DNA of 64,000 nucleotides, from the NCBI GenBank assembly GCA_013398175.1, contig VZRZ01002587.1:164480-228479 (forward strand), written 5' to 3'. Origin of the DNA: Climacteris rufus (taxonomy: Eukaryota; Chordata; Aves; Passeriformes; Climacteridae). The position numbers and the translations under genes are program-made. How positions within the stretch are numbered: the stretch's first letter is position 1; the number at the start of each line of letters is the position of its first letter. Shown piece after piece: positions 25,107-38,700 of the stretch. The notes beneath the pieces are model-generated. The model was given only the letters and a program-made list of their open reading frames with translations, had not been told where the DNA came from and ran no database searches.

Positions 25107-25475
25107 GGCACCTATTACCGGGATGCCTGTTATTAGCCGCTTATCCCGGCTTATCAGTCGAAGACGCAGAAATAATGAGAGCTGGAGTCCGAATGTGTTC
25201 TCGTGTTCAGAGCAAGGGCGGAAAGGGGGGAAACCCACCTTCGTTTAATTCTTATATACACTTTTAGAAATCACAGATCATTGGAGAAAATTAACACTTC
25301 CGTCTCTAACTATATTGGTTACAAGAAGTGTCCGTCAAAGGGATCTGTGTCCATGGGAAAGGAATGTAAAAAGATAATTTTTACAACAACATAGCTATGT
25401 TTACAGAAATCGTCCTTGAGACTGTCTAACAGAGAAAACTAGCTATTTTACAGTGAAAAATGGGCAACAGGCACC
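25107..25475 (-). mobile_element. Solo LTR, family A copy 3 (ERVK-type), reverse
   Basis: The LTR spans 25113-25469 (357 bp) and is flanked by an exact 6-bp duplication, ggcacc, at 25107-25112 and 25470-25475. On the minus strand it starts TGTTGCCCA and shares the U3 part with copies at 5202 and 52376: CTGTAAACATAGCYATGTT, then the CATTCCTTTC block, then TGTGATTTCTA. A TATA box (TGTATATAAG on the minus strand) lies at 25251-25260. Its R/U5 part (about 25113-25245) does not resemble that of copy 1. The 3' terminus reads TA where CA is expected, one substitution. No viral genes adjoin it. Confidence 0.85.
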
Positions 25476-28400
25476 ACCCATTTTTAATGTTGTCAGGGAT
25501 CTCCCACTGTAACACCTTGTTTACTAATTTTTTTAAGCTTGCAAAACTAAATGCACTGAATTTTTCAAGTCCATATGTTTGCCTGAGATCACACTTTTTA
25601 TGGAGAAATTCCAGAATATTTCAGCTAGGAAGCCATCCAGAAATTTTTGTTGTTGTTTAAATGTTAAAAGCTCTTATTCTTTCTTTCAGAAGTTCTGTTG
25701 GCCTCTGAATCTGCAAAAGGACCATGACACTCCTTAGGGCTAAGCTTTTTTATCAAGACTGTGCCTTTTGCCACTCTCTTGAAAATCACTCCTCATGGCT
25801 TTAGTCAATGCCTCTGAAAAGTCAGAGTTTGCATAGGGAAGTCCAAAAGAAATTTGTTAACATTTCTGAGGTTTAAAAACAAAAGTTTCTGAAGATGTGT
25901 CTTTACTAAGAGTGCTTGAAAGATTCCTGAAGCTGAAAGAAATCAGATCCTCTTTGTTCAGGCAAAGAAGACCTTTCACTTTCTTTGCAAATAAGTTCAC
26001 ATCAAAGAGAGCTGGAACTTTTCACCCAAACAGAAACAATCCTTGAATTTTAGCCAAACAAGAGTGAAAAGAGGTAACAACTTTTGCTTCAACACTGGTT
26101 CCTTTCTTTCTAGCTGTTCCATTTTCTACACGATACCTACTCAGAATTTTTAATTTAGTTGGAAAGACATGGGTTGCTATTGATCATCAGCTTAATCAAT
26201 TCATACAATCTGAACATCAGCTTGCAATACTGTCAGAATTTTGTGAAGCTCTATTAAATTAATAATACAATTATTTAGAAAATATGGATACTGCAGAGGC
26301 AACCATCAGTCCCTGTAGCTTTTCTTCTTGGCATCCTGTTTTTGCTCTTCCAAATGAAAATACTTTTGTTTACAGAAGTAGATTTCCAGCATATCATAAA
26401 TAAACATATTTAAATCCTACCATCATCCGAGCAGCAGCTGCTCCTAAGAAGGCATGGGCTGTGGGATTTGAGTGCAAATCCAATTTAGTTCAGTCTCCAG
26501 CGGCCACTGCTCATAAAACTGAACATAATTTGTCGCAACTGGCAACTTCTACAGAAAGAAACTTGCAAGTTCCCCCGTACTATAAAGTATCTGCTAAAGA
26601 CTATCTGCTGTCAAAGTCTGCTTTCTGCAGAGCTGGAGGATGGAGAAAACAAGAATCAAATACAGTTTTCCAATTCCTTCTTCTGGATGCATGCATACTA
26701 TATTATCCTTACTAAAGTTTACTGGGAAACACAAGCAATAGGAAAACCTTCAGTGCAGTCTGACACCACAATATTTAGGGTTTGCTTGCGAGTCTTGGAA
26801 GATTTAAAAAAAACACCTCAATTGCTGTTTTGCTGAATAAATTAAGATGGCTGAATATGTCTGGAAAATTATTTGATGAACACTTGGAAACAATATTAAG
26901 AAATCAAAATAAGAAAGGAGATTTTTTTCCGTAAAGCAAAATAATTTACAGAACTGCCTTATTCCAAGGATATCGATAGCCCAACTCAGTTATAGGTGAT
27001 ATTATAACAGTTGCACAAAATCAACATATGTACATAGTAGTAAGTAAAATGAGCTGGTGATCATCCTCTGATGCTGAGGCCAATTGGCACAGCAGAGCTG
27101 GTACCCTTCTACTAAACCTTTCTCTAATGCAGCACATGGTGGTTTCATCTACAAGAATAAATAAAAGCACTATTACACTACTCCCCAAGAAATGCCTAGA
27201 TATCCTCTGTGAAGAGACTAGAAGGCAAAAGCCAGACCAAAACCAAGGTGCATACTGATACCTCATCTGTATGGAGACTGAATATCTACCTTGTCATCTT
27301 AGTATAAACACAAGCAAAATTCCCCAACCCTGTTTTGGTTTGCTGACTAGTCTGTATTTTTAATATTGTGATCCCTTTTCTAATGCCAGAGCCAGCCTGT
27401 CTCCATCAGGCACCAAGTAAAGTTCTCAGCACTTATTCCCCAAGGAGACCTCTACTTTAAATGACAGGAGTGACTTGGATAATCAACACTGGTCTTGATG
27501 CTTCAAGAAAGAGAGTCCACCACTGTATTTTGAAGCACTGTCTTGGTGTCAGGAAGCCTTTTTGAATGTATTGCTCCCAGTGGAGTTCGCAGGAATAGCT
27601 TCCAGAGGAATAAACCAGCAAGAAAATTTTCCACTCTGTGTCATAGTTCCTTCCCAAAGAGCATGATAAAAGTAACTACCAGAGGGCACATAGGTTATTA
27701 TTTGTTAGCTCAGATGTAAGAATGCCTAAAACAACTTCTCTATGTACAAGCATGAGTCCATGCCATATTTGCCCAGCAAAGGTCTCTGCTAGATTGGTGT
27801 CTTTGTACCACTTTCCGTTTCATGGTGTAGATTTTCCCTGGACATGGCAGCATCAGTAAGTACTGCTTCCTTTTGGGAGGTGGCAAGGGTACAGGGAAAA
27901 AAATCTCTTAAGTCATTGAGGTTTACAGTATTTTTCCACCTATGTAGAGGCAATTTCAGCAATTGCTGATTGATTTTCAGGCAATTGCAGCAAGCAGCTT
28001 TGACCACTGAAATCAGGAGGGCAAGGACACATGAGTAAGGACAGCATTGCAGACAAAGTGGAAAAAGACTTTGCATGGAAGCGATAACAGAGTCCCCTGC
28101 TGGGTAAGCTTCTTTATTCCCTTATCTAAGTTCAATTGCAATGTGACTGACAGCAGGCCTGTTCTCTGCAGGCAGGGTTTTTTTCTCCAGCCTGCCTCTT
28201 GTGTGATCTGCCCTGTATCTGTGAGACCACTTGATTCTCCAGCACTATCCATTTCTACCCATTTGCCATAGATTCCGCTTCTGAAAATCTTGCCTGTAGC
28301 CCTGTCCTCCATGAAAAATCTCTAAGCATTTTTGTCATTTATTAGTTTTAATGAATGGGTTAAGAATATTGTTTATACAACTTTTACTGATAAAAGCTTT

Positions 28401-31400
28401 TACACATTGGAGCAATCAGTTTCTAGTTTTGACATTCAAGCTGTATAAAGAATGTAAGTTACCCATTATATGCTAGCATACTTTGTGTTGTGAAACACAA
28501 CTATACCACCTTGTTCACAAATTTTGTCTTGTCTACTTGAAAACACAGAATATAGGTAAGTTTCCAGGTTTCTTGTCTGCCTCTAACTCACCTCCAATTA
28601 TTCAGACAGTTGGTGAGAAATTTTGTCTTTGGAACTGGCAGAAGTATCAGCTTGAAAGGCTTTGGTCTGTTTTTCCACTACTCTTCTTCAATAAGATATT
28701 CATGGAAGGAAACCAAATTTTACTCTCACTTAAATCAACAGGGAGGATCCACAGTGAGCATTGATATAGTGTTAATAACCTTTTAAAACCAATTTTAGAA
28801 GTGCTTTTCTTTACTTTGTGATGTCTGTAATGAAGATCTTGGAGATTTTCTAGAAATTTGTCTCTAGCCAGTTAAGAAAAAGGATGCTGTAGGGAGCAGA
28901 CAAATATTATGTCCTTAAATATATATTGACCTGTTGTAGACAAAATCGACTATTATTTATTTGAGATATTTACATTTAATTTATTTCATTCTTTTCCACC
29001 ACTTTGGTGTTACTTCAAGTATTTCATATACGTCTCTGCAGAAGCTGCCTAACAAATATACCCCCTATAGGTGAAAATGCCAAACTAAAAGTCCAGCAAG
29101 AGAACATAAGAAAACTGTTAAAGAAACTGTGAAATTCATTCCAAAACATGAGAAAATGTGTTAAAACTTGAAAAATGTGAATATACACTACTTGAACATT
29201 GTTCTATTAGACATTCCCTCGAAGTAAAAGGCCCTCACTTCTTCAGCACTCTTCTACAACCTCTCTCTTTCTTCCTTCACAGCCTGTACGTTTCCTCCTA
29301 AAACTTCACAGTAAACTAAAAGAACAAATATGTTTTCTCAGAGAGCAATACATCTGTGGTTTATCTAAAAGTGCTTGACAATGGCAAATTTACACTTTGT
29401 TAGAATATGGATTTGGATAAGTTTAGTGTCTTCAGTATATCAAAATATTACAAGCTTTTAAATGTATATGTAGTCTAAGGTATCTTAATAGCTAAACCAA
29501 AATTGGTAGTACAAATTAAGTCATGTATCCACATATGTTTTTGTGAGGCTACTGCCTAAACTGCTATCCATGGTGCTTATTTATGTCTTTATATGACCAA
29601 TGAAGAGCTGCAACACAGATGAAGACTTTAGGAAGGTAAAAGTAGTACCAGCCTTCAAGAGAGAATGAAGAGAAAGCATCATATAATATGCGTATCTTTT
29701 TCTCTTAATGTAACAATTGAGAAGATATTGAGTTGAATTATCAGTAAGCCATCAAAACCTGAGTTGTGTTTCTTAAACTGTGAAAAAAGACGATGAATAA
29801 ATCCTTCCAGGCAAATATGGTTAGTTCTTGTGATAAAATTAAATATAAGCATACAACCATGTGGAGCATTTTTCTACTGACCAAAGAAGACATAGTGATT
29901 AGGGAGCAAATATTGATAGAATAGATATAAAGGATTTGATTGTTAAGTACTTAAACAGGAGGAAAACACTTTTTCAGCATACTGGTTCATCTTAGCTGAA
30001 GCTTTTATTTGCTTTAATAAAAGGTAAATTTCAAACTTGCAAAGAGCAAACTTTCATTGGAAAGTAATTGTGGATCTGAATAGTCACAATGTGCACAGAA
30101 ATTTGCCCTAATCAGATGTTGAACCTATTGCAGATTTGTTTATTAATGGTATAGAAACATGATGAAAGCATGTCTTCTTTTATGAAAGCAAATGTAGAGT
30201 AGCTTGTCATCACACACAAATGGTACATGGAATTGAAATTATTGTGGTAGGAAATGCCAAAAAAAAGCTACAAAACTAATGTCTTTCCCATTTTTCTGTT
30301 TCAATCCTTTTTTCAAATGATTTGGCATATTGTCTTCTGCTCTATGCAGCTCGACCTTTAAAACTCCGAGAATGAAGTCTCCAAGAATTTAAGTTTTGAT
30401 CATTTGCACTTAAATAATCAGTTATTATTAGTTCTGTGAAAATAAATATTTTCATCTGAACAGAAATTGAGGGCAAAGATCTTGCTTGTAGAACTTGTAT
30501 TTTAATTTTTTTTCTACTTTCTAGAAAATTCTGAATACTGGCAGCATAAAACCTCCTGAATATGTTAGCCAGATTAATGTCCTCCCTAATACTGGCTATC
30601 TTTTCCTGATTCTTGTAGGTGGGCATTTAAATGATTGATCTTTCTGTTTTCCAGTCTGTTCTTTATCTATAAACATATCGATCTTTGCACTTCCAAGATT
30701 ATTTGCTTTAGAATTGCCTGCAATTCTGAAAAAGACAATGCTGTTTTGACATTAAGTGCCTCTCCCCTTTTCTCTCCTGTCTGTCTATGAATTCCTTGTC
30801 AGAAAAGGTTTATAAATTTCAAGTAATATTCCAGCAATGTTCAAAGATCTAGATAGTCAATACGATCTATTTTATACTAACAATTCCCACCCTGCTTAAT
30901 GATTAAGTTTGAAATATTTAGGAGCAAGCAAATAAAAAATTTCTTCCCTTCAGGACTATCACAACTTTGCCTGTGCTGTGACATCTTGATTTTATTCTCT
31001 GTCACTCATAGGACATAGACGATTGTTCCATAAAATCCTCATCTTCATGTCATATGTCATTAAGTTATTCACTGCCAGAATCTTCTTTCTTCCATACACT
31101 TGCCCCTAACACAATGCAAATACTAAAGTAAAGCTGTTTCGTTTTGTGTTAATAATTGTTTTGAACTGCCTATCCATAGGTTTAATTTTCCCCTTCACTA
31201 GATGGGTATATCCAGTGAATGCACTAGTGTCAAACAAGGACCTGAGAAGAATAAAGCCATTTTTTAATCCTAAATGGAGTGACATTGGCATGCATATCAA
31301 AGGCACAGACTGAAGCAGAGGTGAGTTAAATTTGATTAGAAAAAATCTGGTCTGTCACAATTTGGTCTAGGCAACTATATTCAAAACAAGAGTATAATGA

Positions 31401-32300
31401 AAATAATCAAATTTGTGTTCCTTCTCTGCAACGGTGTCACTGGTTTTGGATTCCAGAAACATTGTAAATCTGTGTTTCCAAGGTGAACCACAATGGAGCT
31501 GCAGAATCACCTGACAGACAGCTTGTAATGCAGCAGCATCAATTGCTGGTCTGCTAAATGAGACGTTGCTTTACAGTCATGGAAAGGAGCTCAAAGTAAA
31601 ATAAAACAAAGACACTTGAAAGAGATTATTTGAATATACAATGGTTGTGGCCATCTGATAATAAACAAATAAAACTTCCAAACACAAAATAGAAACTGAT
31701 GTTTTGTGGTACAATATTGATCAGCACAGAAGAAAAATCTTATCATTACAGCAACTTATTTCCTAACATTGCATTACATATTAATTAAAACCAATATTTC
31801 TTGTTTTAAGGACTTCAACTCCTCACTAAGTTTCCTGGAAGAAAGTCCCTCTTGTTTTCAGAAAGGCGTGTTCACATCTTTCCTGACAATAAGCAATGAA
31901 CACAGGCTAAAGCTGATAAAGACTTTTTTGTTGGATTTTTTTCTCCACCATACAGTTTATCCTTTTGCAAGACATAATTACCATCTACAATTCAATTTAT
32001 GTACAGTTCCAGATATTGAGGCTTTATTCAAATGATAGACAAACAGAATGGCTTTTGAATCCAGATGCTTATAGTGTGACTTTCCTGGAAGCTCTGGGTT
32101 TCCCCTGCCTTGTCAGCAACATTCCAATGCAGGCTCATGCTCAGCATGTTATCTGGCTTCAGGAGGCTGTACCCTCTTTACCCAGAAAGTCTGGCTCAAT
32201 TGGTAAATCCTTGGCTCTTGAGAAGAGGCTGCATTTTGTGGCTTAGCAGTACCCCTCTATAAACAGTGAAGTCATTAATGAGATAAGCAAGCTTCTTGAG
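25476..32300. other. Anonymous AT-rich noncoding DNA, 6.8 kb
   Basis: No gene, RNA or clear transposon is seen. Open frames are at most about 100 codons and carry no domain. Polypyrimidine-AG sequences that resemble splice acceptors occur (for example before about 25690), but no adjoining coding exon with a donor could be supported. A 14-bp perfect palindrome (TCAGCAATTGCTGA) sits at 27956-27969. Confidence 0.5.
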
Positions 32301-32708
32301 GAAAACAAATTGTGACACCCAAGACAAGAAAAGAAATTTAGACATATGATAGAACTGGACAGGCAATAGAGAGGAATTCTCCCAGGAACAGGAAGTAGCA
32401 AGTAGTGTTGAAAATAACATCCTTCTTACCTCAGCTTTTATATCTGAGCTGATGTCATATGGTAAGGAATATCCCTTTGGTCAAATTGGATCAGCTGTCC
32501 TTGTTGTGTCCCCTCCCAGGATCTTGCCCATCCCCAACCCCTTGATGGGAGGAAAGTTGGAGAAACAGTGCTGATGCTGTACCAGAGCTGCTCAGCAGTG
32601 GCCAAAACATTGATGTGTTATCGACAGCTTTCCAGCTGCCAATGCAAAACACAGAAGTGGGAGGACTGCTAAGGGAAAATGAACTTCAGCTCACCCAGAC
32701 CCAACACA
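32301..32708 (+). mobile_element. Avian LTR-type interspersed repeat
   Basis: The part from about 32405 (CTTCTTACCTCAGCTTTTAT, then TGATGTCATATGGTA, CCCTTTGGTCAAATTGG, TGTGTCCCCTCCCAG) to the end (AGCTCACCCAGACCCAACA) matches, from memory, a common repeat of bird genomes whose end carries the CA terminus expected of an LTR. The right end at about 32706-32708 is sharp because CR1 sequence follows at once. The left end is not clear and may lie upstream of 32301. The class (ERVL or other) was not settled. Confidence 0.55.
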
Positions 32709-32775
32709 ATGATGTTTGAAGCCCTCCACTGGACCTGTTCCAGGAGCTCCTTGTCTCTCTTGTACTGAGGAGAAT
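32709..32775 (-). pseudogene. CR1 ORF2 C-terminal remnant
   Basis: On the minus strand this short piece reads KRDKELLEQVQWRAS, the segment near the end of CR1 ORF2 just before the LxxLSYEERL block. The block itself is missing because the LTR-type repeat starts at 32708, so that repeat probably inserted into this CR1. The rest of the CR1 was not found on the other side. Confidence 0.75.
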
Positions 32776-35700
32776 ACAGTATGCTGTGCTTAAAAACAAT
32801 TATAATACAAATTTTTGTTAACACAGAATGCAAGATTGAAGTATATTTTGTGTATGTAAAGCATTCAAACTCATGAAGAAAACAGTGTAGAATTTTTTTA
32901 TTTGTATTTGTTTGATTTGGCAATCTGAACAGTACATTGTTATATGGTAATACAGAAATTTATCTACTAGGTTTGATGAACAAGTACAGTAACCACACGA
33001 GATAACTGTAGCAGGCACCTGACATAACAAACATGGTAGTATTTGCATTTGCAATCAATAAAAACATAGCTTTTCTTCCATCTAAATTTATTGTTTGAGC
33101 ACAGAAGTATCTAAAAACATGATTTGGTTATTCTAAAAGTCCAGTGTAAATTGTATATTAATTTTGAAGGATAATGTAAATAGGTAAGCTATTGGGTAAT
33201 CATTTGCCAAATCATCTTGTACGACCCCAGCAGTGCAGATATTCAGCTCCTACAACTCCTGCAATTAGCCTGCCCCTGATGCCATTTTTCTGATGAGTTT
33301 CTTGACACCGCAAGATATCATGGTCCAGCGTGTGGAATGTCTTTTAGTTATGAGTATGTCAAATAGTCATCCAAAAAGCCCAAGTGTGTAAGCTTACCTC
33401 AGTATCTTTGCTGCCATTTGGAATAAAGAATGGGAGTGTATAATTGTTAGAAGTTATTTCAAATAATTCAGTTTGTGAAAACGAATATAGTTTTCTTTCT
33501 GGCTCATGTTCTTTTTCACTGTGACTCTTTCTTACAAGACTGTTCATTTCTCTAAAGGCAGTTCATTTCTATAACTGAGAGACACAATTTTAATTACTTT
33601 AACAACATAAAAACAAGATCAATACATCACAATAGGCAGAAATGCTGTCTAACCTTTGAGTTTGTCTTGACAACATTTAATGCCAGCATGTAGCTGGAGA
33701 AGGACCAAGATTTGGTGCTTTTATTTACTCTTAGCCAATGCTAAGAGAGTCTTAATGAAGGTGAATTATGTGTGTCCTCTAATACACAGGGCTGAATGCA
33801 TGCCACGATGCCTCACCTTCATAAGCAAACTGTGGTGGTTTGCTACGTGATTAATGGTGGTTACTTCCTAGAAAACCACAAGTCAAAGAATCCCAGTCAT
33901 CACCAACAACAGCACACCAGATAGACACCACCCTGCTGAAAAGGACAAGACTGGTGCTTATGGTGACACCTGGTTTTATGAATCAGTCAGTTCCAAGCCA
34001 CTCAGGTCAGGTGTATATGCCACAGTTGAGAATTGGCAGAGACTTAATCCGTGCCTAGGAAGGAAATGACACTCTCCGATCCCCATGGCTGGAAGAGCAG
34101 ATACCACAGTCCAAAAACACTGAAAAAGATCCATCTGTCCGAGATTTGAAGCTAAGCTGAGAGTTTGCAAGGAGAGAAAGGATACAGGAACAAGCAGCAC
34201 TTTGACAACCAAGAATTTGCCATCTGAACTGAAACAAGGTGCAAAGAAAAGACAGCACAACTCCTTCTCTAGGAACCCCAGGGATGCAGCATTTAATAGA
34301 GATTGGGCCTAAATCCATCACTCTTTCACCAACACACTATCCCCACTTGTAGGGGAGCACATAACTCCCATACCCATTTCCAATTCTTAGTGGAAAAACA
34401 GTGCAATGAAACTCCTACTTGTAGATGAATATTTGCTTAAGTATTAAAAAAATCACACTCCAAACCTCAGAACTATGTAAAGCTACAGGAGGCTTATTCT
34501 GTCCCTTTAACAAAATCAAGATAATTTGCAGCTCTTGGTGCTCTATACGCCAATTTCCTTTTTTTTCATTGTTCAAATAATTCTCCAAATCAAAACTAGG
34601 GCACACCTTGTTACAATGCTAAACATGTCAACATATTTCTGCAAAATTTACATTTCTAAGAAAACACAAATCACCATAATATCTAAGCAAAAGACTCACT
34701 CTGAATCATTGAAACTACAAATAATATTCCTGAACTACCAAGTAATTATTTTTGCAGCTTAGATTTTCTTACAATTAATGACTAAAATACTTAGAAAATT
34801 GAAATATCAATACTTTTTTTATGTCAAAACAAGATGATTTTGATCATTTTTTAGGATTTCTTGAGCTCAGAAACGATTCTTGCTAACTTGCAAGCCATTA
34901 TGTGGAAGTCCCAGAGGTACTCTGATGTCATTCTGCACACTCTCAACCACCTCCCAGATGAGAGGAAGGTCTGTCTTTTTTTTGTGGATATTCCACTGAA
35001 TAATTTGGTCCTGTAATTAGTCAGGGTACATTTGAACTACAGAAACAGCCAAAAAGACTTATATCTCTTTGATACTTTGTTCCAGTAATTTGGTTTTCAC
35101 TTCATGTCATCTCTAACGAAAGACACAGCATGACTGTAGTTCCAGGAGGGAAAAAAAGAAAAAAATCACTTGTCAGTCATTTTGTTAATAATAACTCTGA
35201 GCTTTTAAACACATTTTTATATGTAAAATTTACCACATCATCTTTATTAAATTATTCTTCCAATGCAGACACTTTTAGTTCTTTTGTCTCACTAGAGCAA
35301 GCTATGCTGTGTTAGGCTCTTGTTTGAGCAGGGTCATCACCTGAAATCACTTCAGACAGAAATCATTCACTATCTGTTCTCAGTGATTCCAGGTTTTCAA
35401 ACATATTTTACTGGTATCATGTCTGTAGTACTCTGAGCAAATGTTTGTTGCTGCTTTTGTAATGCAGAAATATCAGATTTTACTCTTGCCCGATGCATAT
35501 CCAAAGTCTTATACAATTAACAGATAGAAAACTGGTTACCTATTTGTCAAAAGTTTAGATGGTTAAACATGAAATATGTCTTGCAGTCACATAAATCGCC
35601 ATGTACTCAGTTTTCACTTGTAATAATTATGTACAAAATTGCCTGTCACCTTCAGCATCTGGCTGGAACAAGGATAAGATACTTTAGTGAGTGATATCAA

Positions 35701-38700
35701 TTATCCATAGTTTCTTGCTTAACATGACCTAGCTTTTCCTTAACTCAACAGGGTGTTTCCATTAAATAATGTAAAATCCATTTATGGAGATATTCTGGTT
35801 TGTTGACCCACCTTAAATCAGCATTTGCCTTCTTTGTTAGACCAGACTTGGAGCACAGAGTTTGGCAGCTTGAAAAACAAGACAGTGAAAAACAGTGTCT
35901 ACATTGTCATTAAATATCCAATGTAATGCAAAGAAGCATATGCCCACAGGCTTCATGACAGCAACTGGGGCAGAAGAAAACTACTTAAAAAACACCCACT
36001 GGAATGAGAGTTATTTGTCTTCTGCTTTTCATCAACAATTTTTCCTTTCAGGCATTTTTCTAAAAGATGCTGTAAGCTCAAGTGACCAATTGAAATGTTC
36101 TGAACCGCCTTAAGTAGGAAGATTTATCAGGCTCATGACTGACAGATGGTAACTAGTCTCAAAATAATTTATGGAGCATGAGAGCCTTTGGTCTCCAAGA
36201 TGTCCTTACATCATATCTAATGTGTCAAGGGTACAGACTGCAAAGCAGGAAGGTCTTTGAAGATTTTAATAAAAGGAAAAATAGGTCCTAAATTGGAACA
36301 CTGAATGAATGAGCCCGGACAACACTGCAAAGCAATGGGGAAAGAAAGACACAGCACACAAAAAGAACTTCTGTGCTTTGTGCAGTGTTCACTGCTCCAA
36401 TGTCCGACCTACAACACTTTGCAGTTGAATCTGCAGATGTGATGAAGAACATACTAAATTTTATCACATGAGGGGAGCCACAGAGACAAGAGGGTGTGTT
36501 CCACTATTACTGGCTTTCTCCAGGCAGTAGATACTGGAGGTTTCCCGGAACTGAAAACAAACTCTAGGTATCTTCTTCACATAGAGAGTCAGGTCTTTAA
36601 TTCAAATATGTTTCCCTTTACCTACCTGTTTTTATTCATCTAGTGTATATGAAAGCTTCAGTTTTCTACTGATCTAAATCAGATTTTGTTGAGCATTTTG
36701 TCTTTCTGGAGGGTACGATAACTTCAGAGTATGGGGAATACCTGTTTTTTGACTCACAGAAACTATTTCCACCCTCACAGTAAGGAAATGATTAAATGCT
36801 GCTACTCAACAACTCGTTCTGAAGGGTCTCTTCATGTCATTAATTCTAGTAGAAATCAAATACATTGTAGGTGGACATTTCACCTAACTTCAGTGTTGTA
36901 GAAATAATACTGTTATTTGAAAAGATTATGAATATGGTATAGTACAACTTACCAGCAATAAGCTGTACTTCAGATCTCACTAAGTCCTTTGAGTATGAAA
37001 GACAAGCTTCTTTGGCCTTCTGTCAGCAATTGGAAATACCAAACAGGAGAATGTGAATCGTCTTTTCTCTCTCTTCCTCCACTCTTATCAAAGGTATATT
37101 TTTATGATTTTGATGCACTCTCACACTGCAATTTTTCTATTGGCCACAAATGCGAAGTAGGAAGTGGTCATCAACTGTTTGCATCTGCAGCCAATGTATC
37201 CTAGCCAACATTTCACCCATTAAAACCCATTAATTCTCAGCAGAGAGCAAATTCCAAAATGCCTAGAGAATTACAAAGAAGTGGTACAACTACTGCATTT
37301 TCTACAAGCATTCCACTGATTTCCATCTTTTTTCTAGCTCTCTGTAGCCAAGTAGCATAGAAACTCTTTGTCCATGAGTAAAGAAAATACATAAATTGAA
37401 AACAGTTTGGTTTTTTTAAATGAAAGAAAAAAAATCCCTGCAGATTTTGATATTTTTCTCTGTGTACTGGTATCAAAGCATAAATATACAGGCAGAAAAG
37501 CTTAATTATGTATGACTGTTTGAATCCCTTTGAAGGTCTTTGTTGCTTCCAAGGCAGTGATTTTTGTTAAAAGCTGGTGACTGAACTAGAAGCCAAAGGC
37601 CAAGTAAACTGCTTATCTATTGATTAGTTAGTAGAAAGTGCACAATTGCAAAGAGTGAATCAGTTTTGCAGGGAGGCACCTTGAGTTTAACAATAAATGT
37701 CAAGTGTAATTTGGGACTAAAACCAAAGAATTGAGTGGCTGCCTTTGGACACAATCTGACAGCTAAAATACATTTGTCAAACCAGAGGGTGCCTAATAAT
37801 AACTTATCAGGCAAATGCGGCATTATCCAGCACAGAAATATGCTGGAAATGGTTCACTTTGTTTCTACACATAAATCTTTTCAGTACTTCTCTGATAGTC
37901 ACTAGCAAATAATGTGGCAAACTCTCCTTTTATCAGATTTCTGATTTTTTTCTATTATTCAAATTACATTACATACATGATATGATGAAATGGTTCTTAT
38001 TTTTCAGTTGAAATATCCAGAATATTATAGTACTTCTTGTTATACAAACAGTTATTGTGTAAAACTACAGCAGCCAAAAGTTAAGTCTTTGATATGTATC
38101 TTATAATCTTTTCTCTTACACAGACTTCATCTTCCTTATGCATCTTTCTAGTTTAATGGCTGATCAAAAAAAATAATATTGTTAATTAATTTCAGAGTGC
38201 ATCTACTCTTTACCTCCTGCCATGTACTGTTAAATCCTGGGTCTGCCCATTCACCTCTGTCAAAATAGACAAACATTGCATTTTATTGGGAAGTATTATG
38301 GCACCACACGTGCTTTCACTGTTGTGCTTCTGTTCCAAAAATCTTGTTGGAGCTGTACAAAGTGTCTTATCCAGTCTTGGAATTCTAAGTTAAGATACAG
38401 TTAATATGCTTCTAGCCTGGGGGTATGGAAATGGTTGTGACAGCTACAATGCTAAGAAATACTACTTATTAATAGACATAATATTACGTTTGGTATGTCA
38501 TTCTGCACCATTCTGTTAAAATAAAACCACCGAAAATTTAGGTGATCCACTTTTGTTGAGCAAACCTCAAACATACATGCCTCGATTTTCTCTCTTTAAG
38601 AAACATTTCTTATAGCAGTTATTTGGGTGGAAATTATGGCTGTTGAATGTCTGCAGTAATTCAGGTTTCTATCGTGAGCAACAGATTCTTGGGTTTTGTA

